DNA from: UBA4416 sp040389965
GTDB taxonomy: Bacteria > Bacteroidota > Bacteroidia > B-17B0 > Aurantibacillaceae
DNA: 23,582 nt
Reading direction: 5' to 3'
Assembly: GCA_040389965.1 (NCBI GenBank)
Contig: JAZJZF010000074.1
Coordinates: 1-23,582 of the forward strand
Under the pieces are notes generated by a model, which was not told the DNA's origin, ran no database searches, and saw only the letters and a list, made by a program, of their open reading frames with translations. Shown here piece by piece: positions 16,224 to 23,582 of this stretch (within the stretch, counting starts at the first letter, position 1; the number at the start of each line of letters is the position of its first letter). The position numbers and the translations under genes were made by a program.

Positions 16224-16360
16224 AGGGTTATTTTTTGCTATTTGATATTCAAAATATATTCCAAGCTAAAGGTACCTGTAATTTAGTCGCAAAAAAGTGA
16301 TCAAAATAGACGAATTGTCTGATTTTAATCATATTTACTGACTTTTAGGCTTAACAATTT

Positions 16361-16393
16361 TTTGTAAATAGAATCATCAGAACCATAATTTTA
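16361..16393 (+). promoter_or_regulatory. Candidate promoter for the DsbD-like gene pair
   Basis: TTTG at 16361-16364 and TAATTTTA at 16386-16393 (7 of 8 to TAnnTTTG) are separated by 21 bases, the usual Bacteroidota spacing. Transcription would start near 16400, just before the ATG at 16415 or 16421. Confidence 0.45.
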
Positions 16394-16414
16394 TACCTAA
16401 TTTCACTAAAAAAA

Positions 16415-16879
16415 ATGATAATGCGCAAAATTGTACTTTCCCTGTTTCTACTTTTAAATGTAGTTGTTTTTTCCCAAGCTCCTTTATCTCCGGTTACATG
16501 GACTGCTTCTTATACAGATTTACCTAACAATGAGGGTATTATTACCTTTAAGGCCAAAATAGATCCTAAATGGCATATCTATTCTCAACGCCCTACCGAT
16601 GCAGGCCCTATTCCAACCTCATTCAGTATTACGCCCACGGCTAATTTTGAACTGATAGGGAAAGTAGTTGAGACAGATGCGCATGAAGAATTTGTAGCTG
16701 CTTTTGATGCTAAAGTTTTTGTGTTTGAAAAAGAAGCTGTTTTTACACAAAAAATAAAAAGGAAATCGGGTTTAAGGTTTTTGATCCCCGCTACGGTAGA
16801 ATATATGACCTGTAATGACCGGCAGTGCCTTCCTCCCAAAATTGTGGATGTGGCGGTACAGCTTCCCGGCAAAAAATAG
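16415..16879 (+). CDS. Stand-alone DsbD N-terminal domain protein (periplasmic thiol-redox)
   Basis: The product has 154 residues. A signal peptide covers about residues 3-21 (start RKIVLSLFLLLNVVVFSQ). The mature part is a single DsbD-alpha immunoglobulin-like domain, with ITFKAKIDPKWHIYSQ and a cysteine pair Cys133/Cys138 in YMTCNDRQCLPP. In full-length DsbD this domain carries electrons from the membrane domain to periplasmic partners. Here it has no membrane or thioredoxin domain. It is clearly homologous to the first 145 residues of the next protein, and the cysteines fall at the same positions (133 and 138). It likely receives electrons from that DsbD and passes them to other proteins, but this is inferred. 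Met3 at 16421 is an alternative start. Confidence 0.85.
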   Translation: MIMRKIVLSLFLLLNVVVFSQAPLSPVTWTASYTDLPNNEGIITFKAKIDPKWHIYSQRPTDAGPIPTSFSITPTANFELIGKVVETDAHEEFVAAFDAKVFVFEKEAVFTQKIKRKSGLRFLIPATVEYMTCNDRQCLPPKIVDVAVQLPGKK

Positions 16880-16965
16880 GAATCTCATAATATCATTAAA
16901 TACTTAAAAACACAGTATATAAAACTTCATAATCATTTTTACATTTATTCCCCCAACATTTTTAT

Positions 16966-19068
16966 ATGATAAAAAAAATATCACTCTTCGTTTTATTGAT
17001 CTTAAGCAGTTTAACTGTTTTAAAGGCACAGGAAGTACATGTGAAATTCAAATTCTCTACGCAGAAAGTTTCTGATTGTGAATATGATTTGAAATTCAAT
17101 GCAACCATTGATGAGGGCTGGCATTTATATTCTGTAAAGAAAGCCGGGGAAGACGGGCCAAATCCAACCAATTTCGTTTTTAAAAAGTCGAAAGACTATG
17201 AATTGGTAGGTAAAGTAACGGAAGGAAAAACTATAAAAGAACACGATAAGGTATTTGACATGAATGTGGAGTACTTTAAACATACTGCTGTTTTTACACA
17301 ACGCATCAAATTAAAAACCGATAAAAAAATTACGATTACCGGAAAGTCTGAATACCAGGCTTGTACAGAAGAACAGTGCGTGTTCCCACCGGCTGATGAT
17401 TTTGAATTTACAGTACAAGGCACTTCCGCCTGTTTGAGCGGTGAAACTGCTGCTACTCCAACTAATACAGTTGCAGAGGATACAACAACTGCTGCTATTG
17501 TTACAGATACGGTTAAGCCTAATGAAATGGGAATTATTCCTACAACTACCGAAAAGATTGACGCAATGGTTACGGATGCAGGAAAAAAAGAAGACGGCAC
17601 CTGTCATCCCTGGTCTAAATTTTTACTTGGTTTATTAGCAGGATTAGGTGCTGTTTTAATGCCTTGCGTGTATTCACTGATACCCTTAACGGTATCGTTC
17701 TTTATAAAAAGAAGTAAATCAAGAGCGGAAGGAATTAAAAACTCGATGCTATATGGTTTCTTTATCATTATCACATTTGTGATTCCAACCATGTTAATTA
17801 CGGTTGCTTTTGGCCCTGATGCTTTAAGTAATATCGCTACCAATACCTGGTTGAATATTTTCTTCTTTTTATTATTTGTTGTATTTGCTTTATCATTCTT
17901 TGGTTTATTTGAAATTACCCTTCCTAATTCATGGGGAAATAAACTGGACCAGAAAGCGGATAAAGGAGGTGTTTTAGGCATTTTCTTTATGGCAGCCACC
18001 TTAGTGGTTATTTCATTCTCATGCACCGCCGGTTTCCTTGGAAGCTTACTGGCAGCCTTAGCAGAAGGAAACAGTTATTTATGTCCGTTTGCAGGATTTA
18101 CAGGATTTGGTACCGGTATTGCTTTACCATTTATGATTTTTGCATTTTTCCCTTCTATGCTCAATTCATTACCTAAATCAGGCGGATGGATGACCACATT
18201 TAAAGTAACCGTTGCATTTATAGAACTGGCATTAGCCGTTAAATTCTTAGCTAATGCAGATAACGTAAACGAATGGGGCTTTATGACCAGGGAAGTATTT
18301 ATTACGTTATGGGTTGCCATATTTGCTATGATGACGTTATACTTATTGGGTGTATTTAAAACCTCACACGATGATGAAGGCAATAAACCTTTATCGGTTG
18401 GACGCATTTTAATTGCTACACTTTCACTGGCTTTTACCATTTATTTAATTCCAGGGCTTTGGGGCGCTCCGTTAAAATTAATTTCTTCCTTCCCTCCTCC
18501 GCATCATTATGCCGAATCACCTAATGGTTTTGGTGGGCACGGTGGTTCATCCACACAGGCAGCTACATCTTCAGATCCAATATTAGCAGAACTGGAAAGT
18601 AAAAGAGTAGTTGGCCCTGAAGGCTTGATGTTATTTAAAAATGATTATGAGAGTGCTTTAAAATATGCCAAGCTGGTGCACAAACCATTGTTTGTTGATT
18701 TTACAGGGAATGCTTGTGTGAATTGCCGTTTAATGGAATCAACCGTTTGGGTAACCCCGGAAGTACTGCCAATGCTCAGAGATTCTGTTGTAATTGTTTC
18801 TTTGTATGTTGATAGTAAAGTTGAACTTCCGAAGTCTGAGCAAAAAGAAGTGTTTTGGTTTGGCAAGCAACGTACTTTAGAAACCATTGGTAACAAATGG
18901 GCTTATTTTCAATCCACTAAATACGGCTCCAGTTCACAGCCTCAGTATGTATTATTGAACCATGACGAATCAAATGCAACTCCGGGAACCATGGGAACAG
19001 AAACAGATCAGAAAGTATTTGCTTTTTGGTTACAATCGGGTTTAACAAATTTCAAGGCTAAAAAATAA
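16966..19068 (+). CDS. dsbD: Thiol:disulfide interchange protein DsbD (cytochrome c biogenesis-type transmembrane reductase)
   Basis: The 700-residue protein moves reducing equivalents from cytoplasmic thioredoxin to periplasmic proteins. All three modules and all six key cysteines are present. After a signal peptide (1-21), the alpha domain has Cys133/Cys138 in QACTEEQCVFPP. A Thr/Ala-rich linker follows (about 160-210). The membrane domain (about 217-510) has Cys234 in LMPCVYSLIP and Cys353 in SFSCTAGFLG, the pair that relays electrons across the membrane. The thioredoxin-like gamma domain (about 560-700) has the CVNC site at 584-587 in FTGNACVNCRLME. The gene follows its partial paralogue after 86 bases and is followed two bases later by dtd, so the three probably form one transcript. 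A -7-like TACATTTA lies at 16940-16947. Confidence 0.92.
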   Translation: MIKKISLFVLLILSSLTVLKAQEVHVKFKFSTQKVSDCEYDLKFNATIDEGWHLYSVKKAGEDGPNPTNFVFKKSKDYELVGKVTEGKTIKEHDKVFDMNVEYFKHTAVFTQRIKLKTDKKITITGKSEYQACTEEQCVFPPADDFEFTVQGTSACLSGETAATPTNTVAEDTTTAAIVTDTVKPNEMGIIPTTTEKIDAMVTDAGKKEDGTCHPWSKFLLGLLAGLGAVLMPCVYSLIPLTVSFFIKRSKSRAEGIKNSMLYGFFIIITFVIPTMLITVAFGPDALSNIATNTWLNIFFFLLFVVFALSFFGLFEITLPNSWGNKLDQKADKGGVLGIFFMAATLVVISFSCTAGFLGSLLAALAEGNSYLCPFAGFTGFGTGIALPFMIFAFFPSMLNSLPKSGGWMTTFKVTVAFIELALAVKFLANADNVNEWGFMTREVFITLWVAIFAMMTLYLLGVFKTSHDDEGNKPLSVGRILIATLSLAFTIYLIPGLWGAPLKLISSFPPPHHYAESPNGFGGHGGSSTQAATSSDPILAELESKRVVGPEGLMLFKNDYESALKYAKLVHKPLFVDFTGNACVNCRLMESTVWVTPEVLPMLRDSVVIVSLYVDSKVELPKSEQKEVFWFGKQRTLETIGNKWAYFQSTKYGSSSQPQYVLLNHDESNATPGTMGTETDQKVFAFWLQSGLTNFKAKK

Positions 19069-19070
19069 GC

Positions 19071-19523
19071 ATGCGGTTTGTGATTCAAAGAGTAACAGAA
19101 GCCAGTGTTACTATTGATAATACCATTTATTCGGGCATTAAAAAAGGTTTTCTGGTGCTGGTAGGCATAGAGGAAGCTGATACCAAAGAAGATGCGGAGT
19201 GGCTTTGTAATAAGCTGATTGGTATGCGAATTTTTGCGGATGCAGATGATAAAATGAATTTATCGTTGCAGGATATTGACGGAGACATTTTGCTAGTATC
19301 TCAATTTACCTTATTTGCTTCTACTAAAAAAGGTAATCGCCCTTCGTTTATTAAATCTGCACGGCCTGATGTTGCCATTCCTCTTTATGAAAATTGTATT
19401 GAACAATTAAGCACCTTACTTAAAAAGCCCATTAAAACAGGGCAGTTTGGGGCAGATATGAAAATCAGTTTAGTAAACGACGGACCTGTTACTATTTTAA
19501 TGGATAGTAAACAGAAGGAATAA
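19071..19523 (+). CDS. dtd: D-aminoacyl-tRNA deacylase (D-tyrosyl-tRNA deacylase)
   Basis: Dtd hydrolyses the ester bond of D-aminoacyl-tRNAs (and glycyl-tRNA-Ala), keeping D-amino acids out of protein. The 150 residues are the usual length. The N-terminus MRFVIQRVTEASVTID is characteristic. The two active-site motifs are SQFTLFA (77-83) and NDGPVTI (136-142), the latter containing the Gly-Pro at 138-139 that gives the family its chiral selectivity. The start is two bases after the dsbD stop. It is convergent with the next gene at 20 bases, with no evident terminator between. Confidence 0.96.
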   Translation: MRFVIQRVTEASVTIDNTIYSGIKKGFLVLVGIEEADTKEDAEWLCNKLIGMRIFADADDKMNLSLQDIDGDILLVSQFTLFASTKKGNRPSFIKSARPDVAIPLYENCIEQLSTLLKKPIKTGQFGADMKISLVNDGPVTILMDSKQKE

Positions 19524-19543
19524 GTAAATAGCTGTCCGAAATA

Positions 19544-20248
19544 CTATCTGCTGAATTTCAGCTTAATGAGTGTGAAAATATACGAGAATACAAAGGCTAT
19601 AAGGTTCCGTTTGGTTTGCCCGAACATTCTTTCTTTAAAGATATAAGGGATCTCTTTTAGTTTTAGATTTTTGTTTTTGCGCTTTAGCTTGATCAATATT
19701 TCTTCAATAATATCAAAGTTATCGCACTTTAAAGTAATTGATCTGAGCAGGTCGCCATTATACAATTTAAAGCTGTTTGATACATCTTTACATTTTAAAT
19801 TAAACAGAAATGAATAAATAAAATTAACGGTCCAGCTCATAAAAATAAGAACCTTCTTATTGTCGCTGCCGCCACCATCTATAAACCTTGAGGCAATAAC
19901 GATATCGTTTCCTTCTTTATGACTATATAAATTTTTAATAAACTCGGGCGAGTGTGAACCATCGGCATCCATAAACAGGATATGGGTTGCATTAGAATGT
20001 TGTATCGCTGTTCTTATGGCATCGCCATATTTATTACCATTTTCACGATTTATGTACTTCACCTGCATCTCATCGCATACCTTATGTGTATTGTCCATTT
20101 CTGTCATTGTATCTACAATCACAATTTCGTACTTTACTTTAAGATCGTCTGCCACCACTTTAATCCGCGGCAAAAGAATCCGGAGGTTTTCTTCTTCCAG
20201 ATAGGCAGGTATTATAATATTAAGATCGTTTTTATTTTCCATTTTCAT
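19544..20248 (-). CDS. Glycosyltransferase family 2 (dolichol-phosphate-mannose-synthase-like)
   Basis: The product has 234 residues and is a GT-A fold enzyme. NIIIPAYLEEENLRILLPRI opens the nucleotide-sugar fold, IVIVDTMTEMDNT follows, and GNKYGDAIRTAI precedes the metal-binding FMDADGSHSPEF, with the DxD residues Asp94 and Asp96. The C-terminus has one hydrophobic stretch (NLIAFVFSYIFTLIK) that may touch the membrane but no separate membrane domain. By similarity it uses a nucleotide sugar, and possibly a polyprenyl-phosphate acceptor. Its start overlaps the end of the epimerase gene by 17 bases, so it belongs to the dideoxysugar operon and might transfer or prepare a sugar of the same glycan. 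Met3 at 20242 is an alternative start. Confidence 0.85.
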   Translation of the reverse strand: MKMENKNDLNIIIPAYLEEENLRILLPRIKVVADDLKVKYEIVIVDTMTEMDNTHKVCDEMQVKYINRENGNKYGDAIRTAIQHSNATHILFMDADGSHSPEFIKNLYSHKEGNDIVIASRFIDGGGSDNKKVLIFMSWTVNFIYSFLFNLKCKDVSNSFKLYNGDLLRSITLKCDNFDIIEEILIKLKRKNKNLKLKEIPYIFKERMFGQTKRNLIAFVFSYIFTLIKLKFSR

Positions 20249-21260
20249 TTACCCAACTAATCATTTTTCTTATTCCGGTCAGTTTATCAACTTTAGGTAT
20301 CCAGCCTGTTGCATTGGAATATTTACTGATATCTGCCACAAAAACTTTTTGGTCGCTTTGTCTCCATGGTAATTTCTGGTATTCGAGCTTCACATCCAGT
20401 TCGGATTCTAAAACATCAAATAATTCCAGTAAAGAAAGACTATTGCTCATTCCTCCTCCGATATTAAAAGCCTGTCCTTTTATCTTGTCAATATTCTCGG
20501 CAGCTGCAAAGTACAGGTTTATCATATCTTCAGAATGAAGTAAATCTCTCACTTGCTTACCGCTTCCTGATATTGTATAAGGTTCTTTTAATGTATTGGT
20601 TTTGGTTTCTAATGCCTTTTGGCAAAACCAACCCAGCCAGCCCTGATCATAAGTAGAGAATTGTCGGCCACCATACATGGATGAATGCCTGAATACAACT
20701 GTTTTCAAATCAAAGATTCTGTGATAATCCAACATATACTGATCGGCAGCTCCTTTAGAACAACCATATGGCGAATGAAAGCTTAATTGAATATTTTCAG
20801 GGAAGCCGTTTTTAAACTCTGTTGCAATGTAGCGTTTGTCAGTTTCTTCGTAAGGAGTCCATTCTAAATCGCCATATACTTTGTTTGTAGACGAGTATAC
20901 AATGGTACATAAAGGACAATGTTTACGCACGGCCTCCAGAATATTAAAACTTCCGAGAACATTAATTTCAAAATCGTTTCGTGTATTTGAAATAGAAGTG
21001 GTCATTGCCACCTGGCCGGCCAAATGAAAAATTACATCCGGTTTAATATCTTTTATAGTATTTTCAATGAGCTCTGTATAGCGTACATCCTGCTCTATAA
21101 ACGTAAATTTACCTTTGGTTTTAAGCCATTCCAGGTTAATTTTACTGCCAAATCTTACCAAATTATCTACTATAAATAATTCAGATTTATTTTCAGCTAA
21201 AATTCTTTCCGCTAAATTAGTTCCTAAGAATCCACAACCTCCGGTAATTAATATTTTCAT
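20232..21260 (-). CDS. rfbE: CDP-paratose 2-epimerase (CDP-tyvelose synthesis)
   Basis: The product has 342 residues and is an extended short-chain dehydrogenase/reductase enzyme. The NAD site is GGCGFLG at residues 7-13. The active site has VYSSTNKVYGD (121-131) and Tyr165 with Lys169 in SPYGCSKG. The stretch FRHSSMYGGRQFSTYDQGW (190-208), followed by LGWFCQKAL, matches what I know of CDP-paratose 2-epimerases (RfbE/Tyv) and is much less like UDP-glucose 4-epimerase. The enzyme inverts C2 of CDP-paratose to give CDP-tyvelose, a 3,6-dideoxyhexose found in O-antigens. The upstream neighbour resembles the enzyme that makes its substrate, which supports the call. The ddhABC-type genes for earlier steps are not in the window. 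Confidence 0.87.
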   Translation of the reverse strand: MKILITGGCGFLGTNLAERILAENKSELFIVDNLVRFGSKINLEWLKTKGKFTFIEQDVRYTELIENTIKDIKPDVIFHLAGQVAMTTSISNTRNDFEINVLGSFNILEAVRKHCPLCTIVYSSTNKVYGDLEWTPYEETDKRYIATEFKNGFPENIQLSFHSPYGCSKGAADQYMLDYHRIFDLKTVVFRHSSMYGGRQFSTYDQGWLGWFCQKALETKTNTLKEPYTISGSGKQVRDLLHSEDMINLYFAAAENIDKIKGQAFNIGGGMSNSLSLLELFDVLESELDVKLEYQKLPWRQSDQKVFVADISKYSNATGWIPKVDKLTGIRKMISWVNENGK

Positions 21261-21269
21261 TGTATTATT

Positions 21270-22145
21270 TTATTTTTCTAATGTAATCATTTTTTTAAGA
21301 CCTTCTTCTATCGAGTACTCCGGTTTCCACCCCAATTCTCTAATTGCCTGTGTATCGATATCTGAATTCATAATTTCGTTGGGTCTGTACGCAATGGCCC
21401 CAAAGTTTGTTTTGGTTATTGTATTTTTTGTAAGCGTTTTTATTAATGTAACAAGGTCTTTAATTTTTATTTGCTCGTTAGTTCCTATACCAAAATTATA
21501 CATCCCATTCGACATCTTCCCGAGGCTTTCCAGCACCATTGTGAAAGCGCTTACAACATCATCCACGTATATAAAATCTCTTTTTTGCTCACCCAGTGTT
21601 AAATTAATTTCGGTACTATTTTGCAAAAACTGACCGGTAATGAATGATACAAATTTTGTTTTGTCATCAAAGGGACCGTAAAAATGCTCTAAAATAATAT
21701 TGACACAAATAAGCTCTGCCGAATAGGTATTAAGCCATTCGTTAAACTGTTTCTTAGACAGACTATAGTAATTAATGCCTTTATCAAGATAAGTATCTGT
21801 ATTAATAAAACACTTTACTTTATGTTTAAGACACCCCTCCAGTAATTTAAGAGGTAAAATAAGATTTGCTTCAATAATGGAGGATGGCTCTACATTTTTT
21901 CGACCGTAATCAGTAGCACAGTGAATAATAATATGAGGCTTTATTTTTTCGAGGCAGTCCTCTACACTAATTTCATCTACATTATAAAACGATACGTTGT
22001 GCTCTACGCCTTTTAATCTGAACAGGTCGGATGTACTTCTTTTTATGGCAGCTACTTCATATCCTTTTTCAAGCAATGTTTTCAACAAACAACTGCCCAA
22101 AAAGCCTGTAGCACCGGTAATTAATATTTTAGTTTTACTATCCAA
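21270..22145 (-). CDS. NAD(P)-dependent sugar reductase, CDP-abequose/paratose synthase-like
   Basis: The product has 291 residues and is an extended SDR protein. It starts with KILITGATGFLGSCLL, the nucleotide-binding glycine motif being residues 11-17. The active site is FINTDTYLDKG (113-123) with Tyr127 and Lys131 in NYYSLSKKQF. LEHFYGP, GEQKRDFIYVDDVVSAF and FGAIAYRPNEIMNS resemble CDP-abequose synthase-type reductases (RfbJ), which reduce the C4 keto group of CDP-4-keto-3,6-dideoxy-D-glucose. Whether it makes abequose or paratose cannot be told from sequence. The next gene, 9 bases downstream, is a CDP-paratose 2-epimerase, so paratose is the more sensible product. It lies 13 bases after the upstream TPR gene, in the same operon. 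Confidence 0.68.
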   Translation of the reverse strand: MDSKTKILITGATGFLGSCLLKTLLEKGYEVAAIKRSTSDLFRLKGVEHNVSFYNVDEISVEDCLEKIKPHIIIHCATDYGRKNVEPSSIIEANLILPLKLLEGCLKHKVKCFINTDTYLDKGINYYSLSKKQFNEWLNTYSAELICVNIILEHFYGPFDDKTKFVSFITGQFLQNSTEINLTLGEQKRDFIYVDDVVSAFTMVLESLGKMSNGMYNFGIGTNEQIKIKDLVTLIKTLTKNTITKTNFGAIAYRPNEIMNSDIDTQAIRELGWKPEYSIEEGLKKMITLEK

Positions 22146-22158
22146 CTATTGACAACAT

Positions 22159-23582
22159 TTATTTTGCAGGCTGCGCGACTGCCTGATTGATCATATTATT
22201 AACGAACTCAATATTTGTTTTATAAAACTGGTTATTAGGATCAATTGCCGCTATTTGAGTTAAGGCATTTTTTGCATCATTCCATTTTTGAGTATTGATG
22301 TAGCATACACTTAAATTGCTGTAAACTGAAGCTACAAAGCCATTGTTTGCCGGATTTGGCGGAAGCTTGGAAAAGGCATCGATCGTTGTTTTAAAACTGA
22401 TAGCGGCTTCTTCAAACTTTTTATTGTTTAAAGCTTCCATACCTTTGGCATTAGAGCTATTTACGGTAATAGACTGTAATCCAAACAAGGCATCGTTACA
22501 GGTTGGAAAAATAGTTAAAGCTTTATTAAAATAGACGGTTGATGAATCCCATTTACCCAATTCATTATAAATATTGGCAATTTGAAGCGGCAATTGAAAT
22601 TTGTAAGGCTTATTTGCAAAGGCCAGATTGAACTCGTTTATAGCTTCCTGTTTTTTATTGTTTGTCAGGTTTTCCTGAGCTTTTAAATAATGTTCTTTAT
22701 AAATTGCATAGTCTGCTTTTGCCTTTTTGGAACAACTGTAATACGGAATGATAATAAGTATTACCGGAATAAGGTATATAATGGATTTTTTCATAGCCAG
22801 CAAATGCTCTGTAATCTCAGGCTTTATAGCTGACTTCTTAAAGTGTTTCATCCCTGCTTTGATGATCAGGAAACTCAGGTAGAGCATCAATAAAGGATTA
22901 AACAGCGTACCCATTGGCACATCGCTTTGCCCTGTAGTTGTAGTAACTATTTTGCTAAAATAAAAATAGGATTTAGGAATTAACAACAAGCCAAAAATAA
23001 TGGAAATGGTTTTGTAATTGATCAGGGGATCTTCGCTCGTTTTTGGTTCGTTAATAAATAAGTATACACAGAACAATAAATGGATCAATTTATAATCGAA
23101 TGATATATGAGGCAAAATAATGATCAAAACGGTAAGCAGGGTTGCTTTTCTCCAAAGTACTTTTTCTACCAGCACCACATATAATATAACCACTAAGGCT
23201 ATAAGTGCTACAAAAATAAAGTACTTACCCAGCATATTGGTAATTGCCAGTGACATTTTAATGTTGAGCAATTTTACGACAGAGAAAAGACTTGTACCCT
23301 GGAGCATTTGATTTCCCTTATCATCAAAAGCACCCACAAAAGAAGATGTATTTAAGTCCAATTCAAAACCGTTTAATATAAAATATAGATTCTGGTTAAA
23401 GCCTCCTTTTTGAAAACAGAGCGGAACGATAATTAAGATAATAGTGTATATAGCCGTTAGTGCTACTTCTTTGTATTTTTTATCACTCACGTAAAGCAAC
23501 ACAAAAATAGCAGGGTAAATTTTGGTAGCAGCTGCCAGTGCTAAAAATAAAATAGCGATTTGATGTTCTTGCTTTACATAAA
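22159..23582 (-). CDS. GT87/DUF2029-like polytopic membrane glycosyltransferase with C-terminal TPR domain, partial (5' end outside window)
   Basis: The frame is open to the right edge. The GTG at 23502 is internal, because coding sequence continues upstream without a stop. That upstream part reads LALAAATKIYPAIF (KIYP at 23512-23523), a segment typical of the GT87 mannosyltransferase (DUF2029) family, with a further conserved-looking PHISFDYKLIHLL. Several membrane helices run to about 22735. Past the last helix (IIYLIPVILIIIPYY) the protein becomes soluble, with at least three to four TPR-like units (22734-22162). Examples are ANIYNELGKWDSSTVYFNKAL and LSVCYINTQKWNDAKNALTQI. Such enzymes use polyprenyl-phosphate sugars outside the membrane, so the TPR tail is probably periplasmic. 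It heads the visible part of the glycan operon. The N-terminal half, including any catalytic acid, is not visible. Confidence 0.72.
   Translation of the reverse strand, partial: YVKQEHQIAILFLALAAATKIYPAIFVLLYVSDKKYKEVALTAIYTIILIIVPLCFQKGGFNQNLYFILNGFELDLNTSSFVGAFDDKGNQMLQGTSLFSVVKLLNIKMSLAITNMLGKYFIFVALIALVVILYVVLVEKVLWRKATLLTVLIIILPHISFDYKLIHLLFCVYLFINEPKTSEDPLINYKTISIIFGLLLIPKSYFYFSKIVTTTTGQSDVPMGTLFNPLLMLYLSFLIIKAGMKHFKKSAIKPEITEHLLAMKKSIIYLIPVILIIIPYYSCSKKAKADYAIYKEHYLKAQENLTNNKKQEAINEFNLAFANKPYKFQLPLQIANIYNELGKWDSSTVYFNKALTIFPTCNDALFGLQSITVNSSNAKGMEALNNKKFEEAAISFKTTIDAFSKLPPNPANNGFVASVYSNLSVCYINTQKWNDAKNALTQIAAIDPNNQFYKTNIEFVNNMINQAVAQPAK

Noticed and set aside
16224..16414. CIRCE-type or other heat-shock operator upstream of clpB
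   Set aside because: No TTAGCACTC-N9-GAGTGCTAA-like repeat is present, and minus-strand -7-like sequences do not have a well-spaced -33 partner.
17196..18440. Several open minus-strand frames opposite dsbD
   Set aside because: They mirror the hydrophobic and low-complexity coding of dsbD on the other strand and show no family signature.
19550..19562. Palindrome GCTGAA-T-TTCAGC near the dtd/GT2 convergence
   Set aside because: It lies within the last codons of the GT2 gene, has a one-base centre that cannot form a hairpin loop, and no T tract; not a credible terminator.
23500..23502. GTG at 23502 as start of the TPR membrane protein
   Set aside because: The same frame continues upstream to the window edge without a stop and encodes a recognisable GT87-like segment, so this GTG is internal.

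Overview
The window looks like a chromosomal segment of an AT-rich member of the Bacteroidota (class Bacteroidia; I cannot resolve the family). The main reasons are the order nusB, DUF1573 lipoprotein, yajC, YbbR protein, coaE; the long (313-residue) NusB; a leucine dehydrogenase; promoter-like sequences fitting the Bacteroidota -7 consensus TAnnTTTG; and a palindromic repeat of a type I recall from Bacteroidota genomes. I see no phage, insertion sequence, CRISPR array, rRNA or tRNA. No gene-free stretch exceeds 300 bases; the longest is 723-993.

Layout. 1-722 (minus) is the 5' part of a PagL-like outer-membrane protein that runs off the left edge. 994-2097 (plus) is a leucine dehydrogenase with its own terminator. 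2230-6057 (plus) is a tightly packed housekeeping run: nusB, DUF1573 lipoprotein, yajC, YbbR-like protein, coaE and a small unknown gene, several touching or overlapping. An exported leucine-rich-repeat protein follows (6119-6967). It converges on a YbgC-like thioesterase (7179-7595, minus) across a degenerate palindromic repeat. 7677-9339 (plus) is a 5'-nucleotidase split into two overlapping genes, the C-terminal domain coming first. dnaA (9478-10914) ends in a strong terminator that runs directly into the start of a PrsW-like membrane protease gene. A GT4 glycosyltransferase and clpB follow on the minus strand, again separated by a strong terminator that abuts the next start codon. 16415-19523 (plus) is a thiol-redox cluster, with a stand-alone DsbD N-terminal domain protein and a full DsbD, followed by dtd. 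The right end, 19544-23582 (minus), is a surface-glycan operon: a GT87-like membrane glycosyltransferase with a TPR tail (its start lies beyond the window), a CDP-abequose/paratose synthase-like reductase, a CDP-paratose 2-epimerase and a GT2 glycosyltransferase.

How the genes fit together. The left two thirds are mostly housekeeping (transcription, secretion, CoA synthesis, replication initiation, proteostasis, periplasmic redox, tRNA proofreading). The right end is accessory and points to a 3,6-dideoxyhexose (probably tyvelose) in a surface polysaccharide. I did not find a clearly novel system. The items most worth checking are the terminator hairpins that contain a Shine-Dalgarno-like GGAG(G) just before the next start codon, the PagL-like protein lacking the catalytic glutamate, the inverted split nucleotidase, and the GT87-TPR fusion.
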